Assembly (NCBI GenBank): GCA_903931355.1 | Contig: CAIZCB010000003.1 | Coordinates: forward strand, 1-5,795 | Length of the DNA stretch: 5,795 bases | Source of the DNA: an uncultured Pseudomonadota bacterium | GTDB lineage: Bacteria > Pseudomonadota > Gammaproteobacteria > Methylococcales > Methylomonadaceae | Reading direction: 5' to 3' | In this document: piece by piece, positions 5,285 to 5,795 of the stretch | How positions within the stretch are numbered: position 1 is the stretch's first letter | Layout: each line of letters starts with the position of its first letter | Notes under the pieces: model-generated | Seen by the model: only the letters and a program-made list of their open reading frames with translations | Database searches by the model: none | Told to the model about the DNA's origin: nothing | Position numbers and translations under genes: made by a program

Positions 5285-5795
5285 ATGCAAATTCTTCAAT
5301 TCTTGTGCCAAGAATTATCAGTTACAAAGCAAGAAATATTTGTCTTTGTTGCCTCCGCCCCCAAAAAGTATAAAGTTTATACGATTCCCAAAAAGTCGTC
5401 TGGCACACGAGTTATCGCGCAACCAGCTAAACGACTAAAAGATTATCAACGGTCTTTGCTTAAGTTTCTTGAAACAAAGCTACCAATTCATGAGGCAGCA
5501 TTTGCCTATAAAAAAAATATGGGCATTAAAGAAAATGCCGAAAGACATAAAATGTCAAGCTATCTTTTGAAAATGGATTTCCAAAACTTTTTTTATAGTA
5601 TTTCACCAAAGTTGTTTTTTGATGCTCTAAATAGACATAATATTGAATTTTCATCAGAAGATAAATTCTTGTTAGAAAATATCTTATTTTTTAATCCAAG
5701 CAAAAAAACCGGTGGCAAGCTTGTTTTAAGTATAGGTGCGCCAAGCTCTCCATTTATATCGAATTTCATGATGTATTTTTTTGATGAAAGTATAA
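5285..5795 (+). CDS. Retron-type reverse transcriptase, 3'-truncated by window edge
   Basis: RNA-directed DNA polymerase that would make msDNA from the ncRNA just upstream. 170 codons are visible and the frame is open at the window end; retron RTs are commonly about 300-400 aa, so about half is missing. RT1: Y32xIPKKSSGTRVIxxP to R50LKxYQR. RT2: AFAYKKNMGIKENA (72-85). The retron-specific region X motif NAxxH is present as N84-A-E-R-H88. RT3/motif A: LKMDFQNFFYSI, with catalytic Asp at D98. RT4: SIGAPSSPFISN (149-160), where GAPSSP stands for the more common QGxxxSP. The YxDD box (RT5) and the VTG region lie beyond the edge. The ATG at 5285 has AGG 7 nt upstream; TTG at 5282 is the only alternative start before the stop at 5231. 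Base composition is markedly A+T-rich (roughly one third G+C by spot counts, against about half in rep), which suggests horizontal acquisition. Other RT classes (Abi, DGR, group II intron) fit less well, given NAxxH and the adjacent msr-msd. Confidence 0.92.
   Translation, partial: MQILQFLCQELSVTKQEIFVFVASAPKKYKVYTIPKKSSGTRVIAQPAKRLKDYQRSLLKFLETKLPIHEAAFAYKKNMGIKENAERHKMSSYLLKMDFQNFFYSISPKLFFDALNRHNIEFSSEDKFLLENILFFNPSKKTGGKLVLSIGAPSSPFISNFMMYFFDESI

Noticed and set aside
4859..5795. CRISPR array, tRNA or att site near the retron
   Set aside because: No regularly spaced direct repeats, no cloverleaf and no flanking direct repeat were found on reading this stretch.

Overview
The window reads as gammaproteobacterial chromosome (protein-level resemblance to E. 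coli ProB, ApbC/Mrp and Rep) with moderate GC in the core genes. A methanotroph-like (Methylococcales) host is possible but is only an impression. Three housekeeping genes and one small exported-protein gene occupy 1-4858. The last ~740 bases hold an accessory system that I identify as a retron: a reverse-transcriptase-primed msDNA system, a family generally linked to anti-phage defence. It is cut by the window end.

Layout: proB (glutamate 5-kinase, + strand, 5' end outside the window) ends at 1069. It converges on apbC/mrp (P-loop Fe-S carrier, - strand, 2207-1116), and a perfect 12-bp hairpin lies between the two. Upstream of apbC, also on the - strand, is a small secreted protein with an EexN-like Cys pattern but no lipobox (2577-2335). 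It has its own terminator, a structured leader and a candidate promoter next to a perfect 14-bp palindrome. The divergent gene rep (SF1A DNA helicase, + strand, 2852-4858) follows.

From about 5000 the content changes. A candidate sigma70-type promoter (5023-5051) would start a transcript at about 5058. That is the first base of a 9-nt a1 segment that pairs perfectly with a2 at 5218-5226 and is followed directly by the GC of a TTAGC branch-site motif. Between a1 and a2 lie two small msr hairpins and a 19-bp perfect msd stem (5145-5207). After a2 comes a strong intrinsic terminator (5232-5272). A reverse transcriptase ORF then starts at 5285 and runs open off the window end. It carries the retron hallmark NAxxH, the motif-A Asp and a GAPSSP box. 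Its base composition is clearly more A+T-rich than proB/apbC/rep, as expected of an accessory island inserted behind rep. The effector gene(s) that would define the retron type are beyond the window.

The housekeeping genes are not functionally linked to one another. The coherent system is the retron: the ncRNA is both template and primer for the RT, and the terminator between them implies that RT is made only by read-through or from an unseen promoter.
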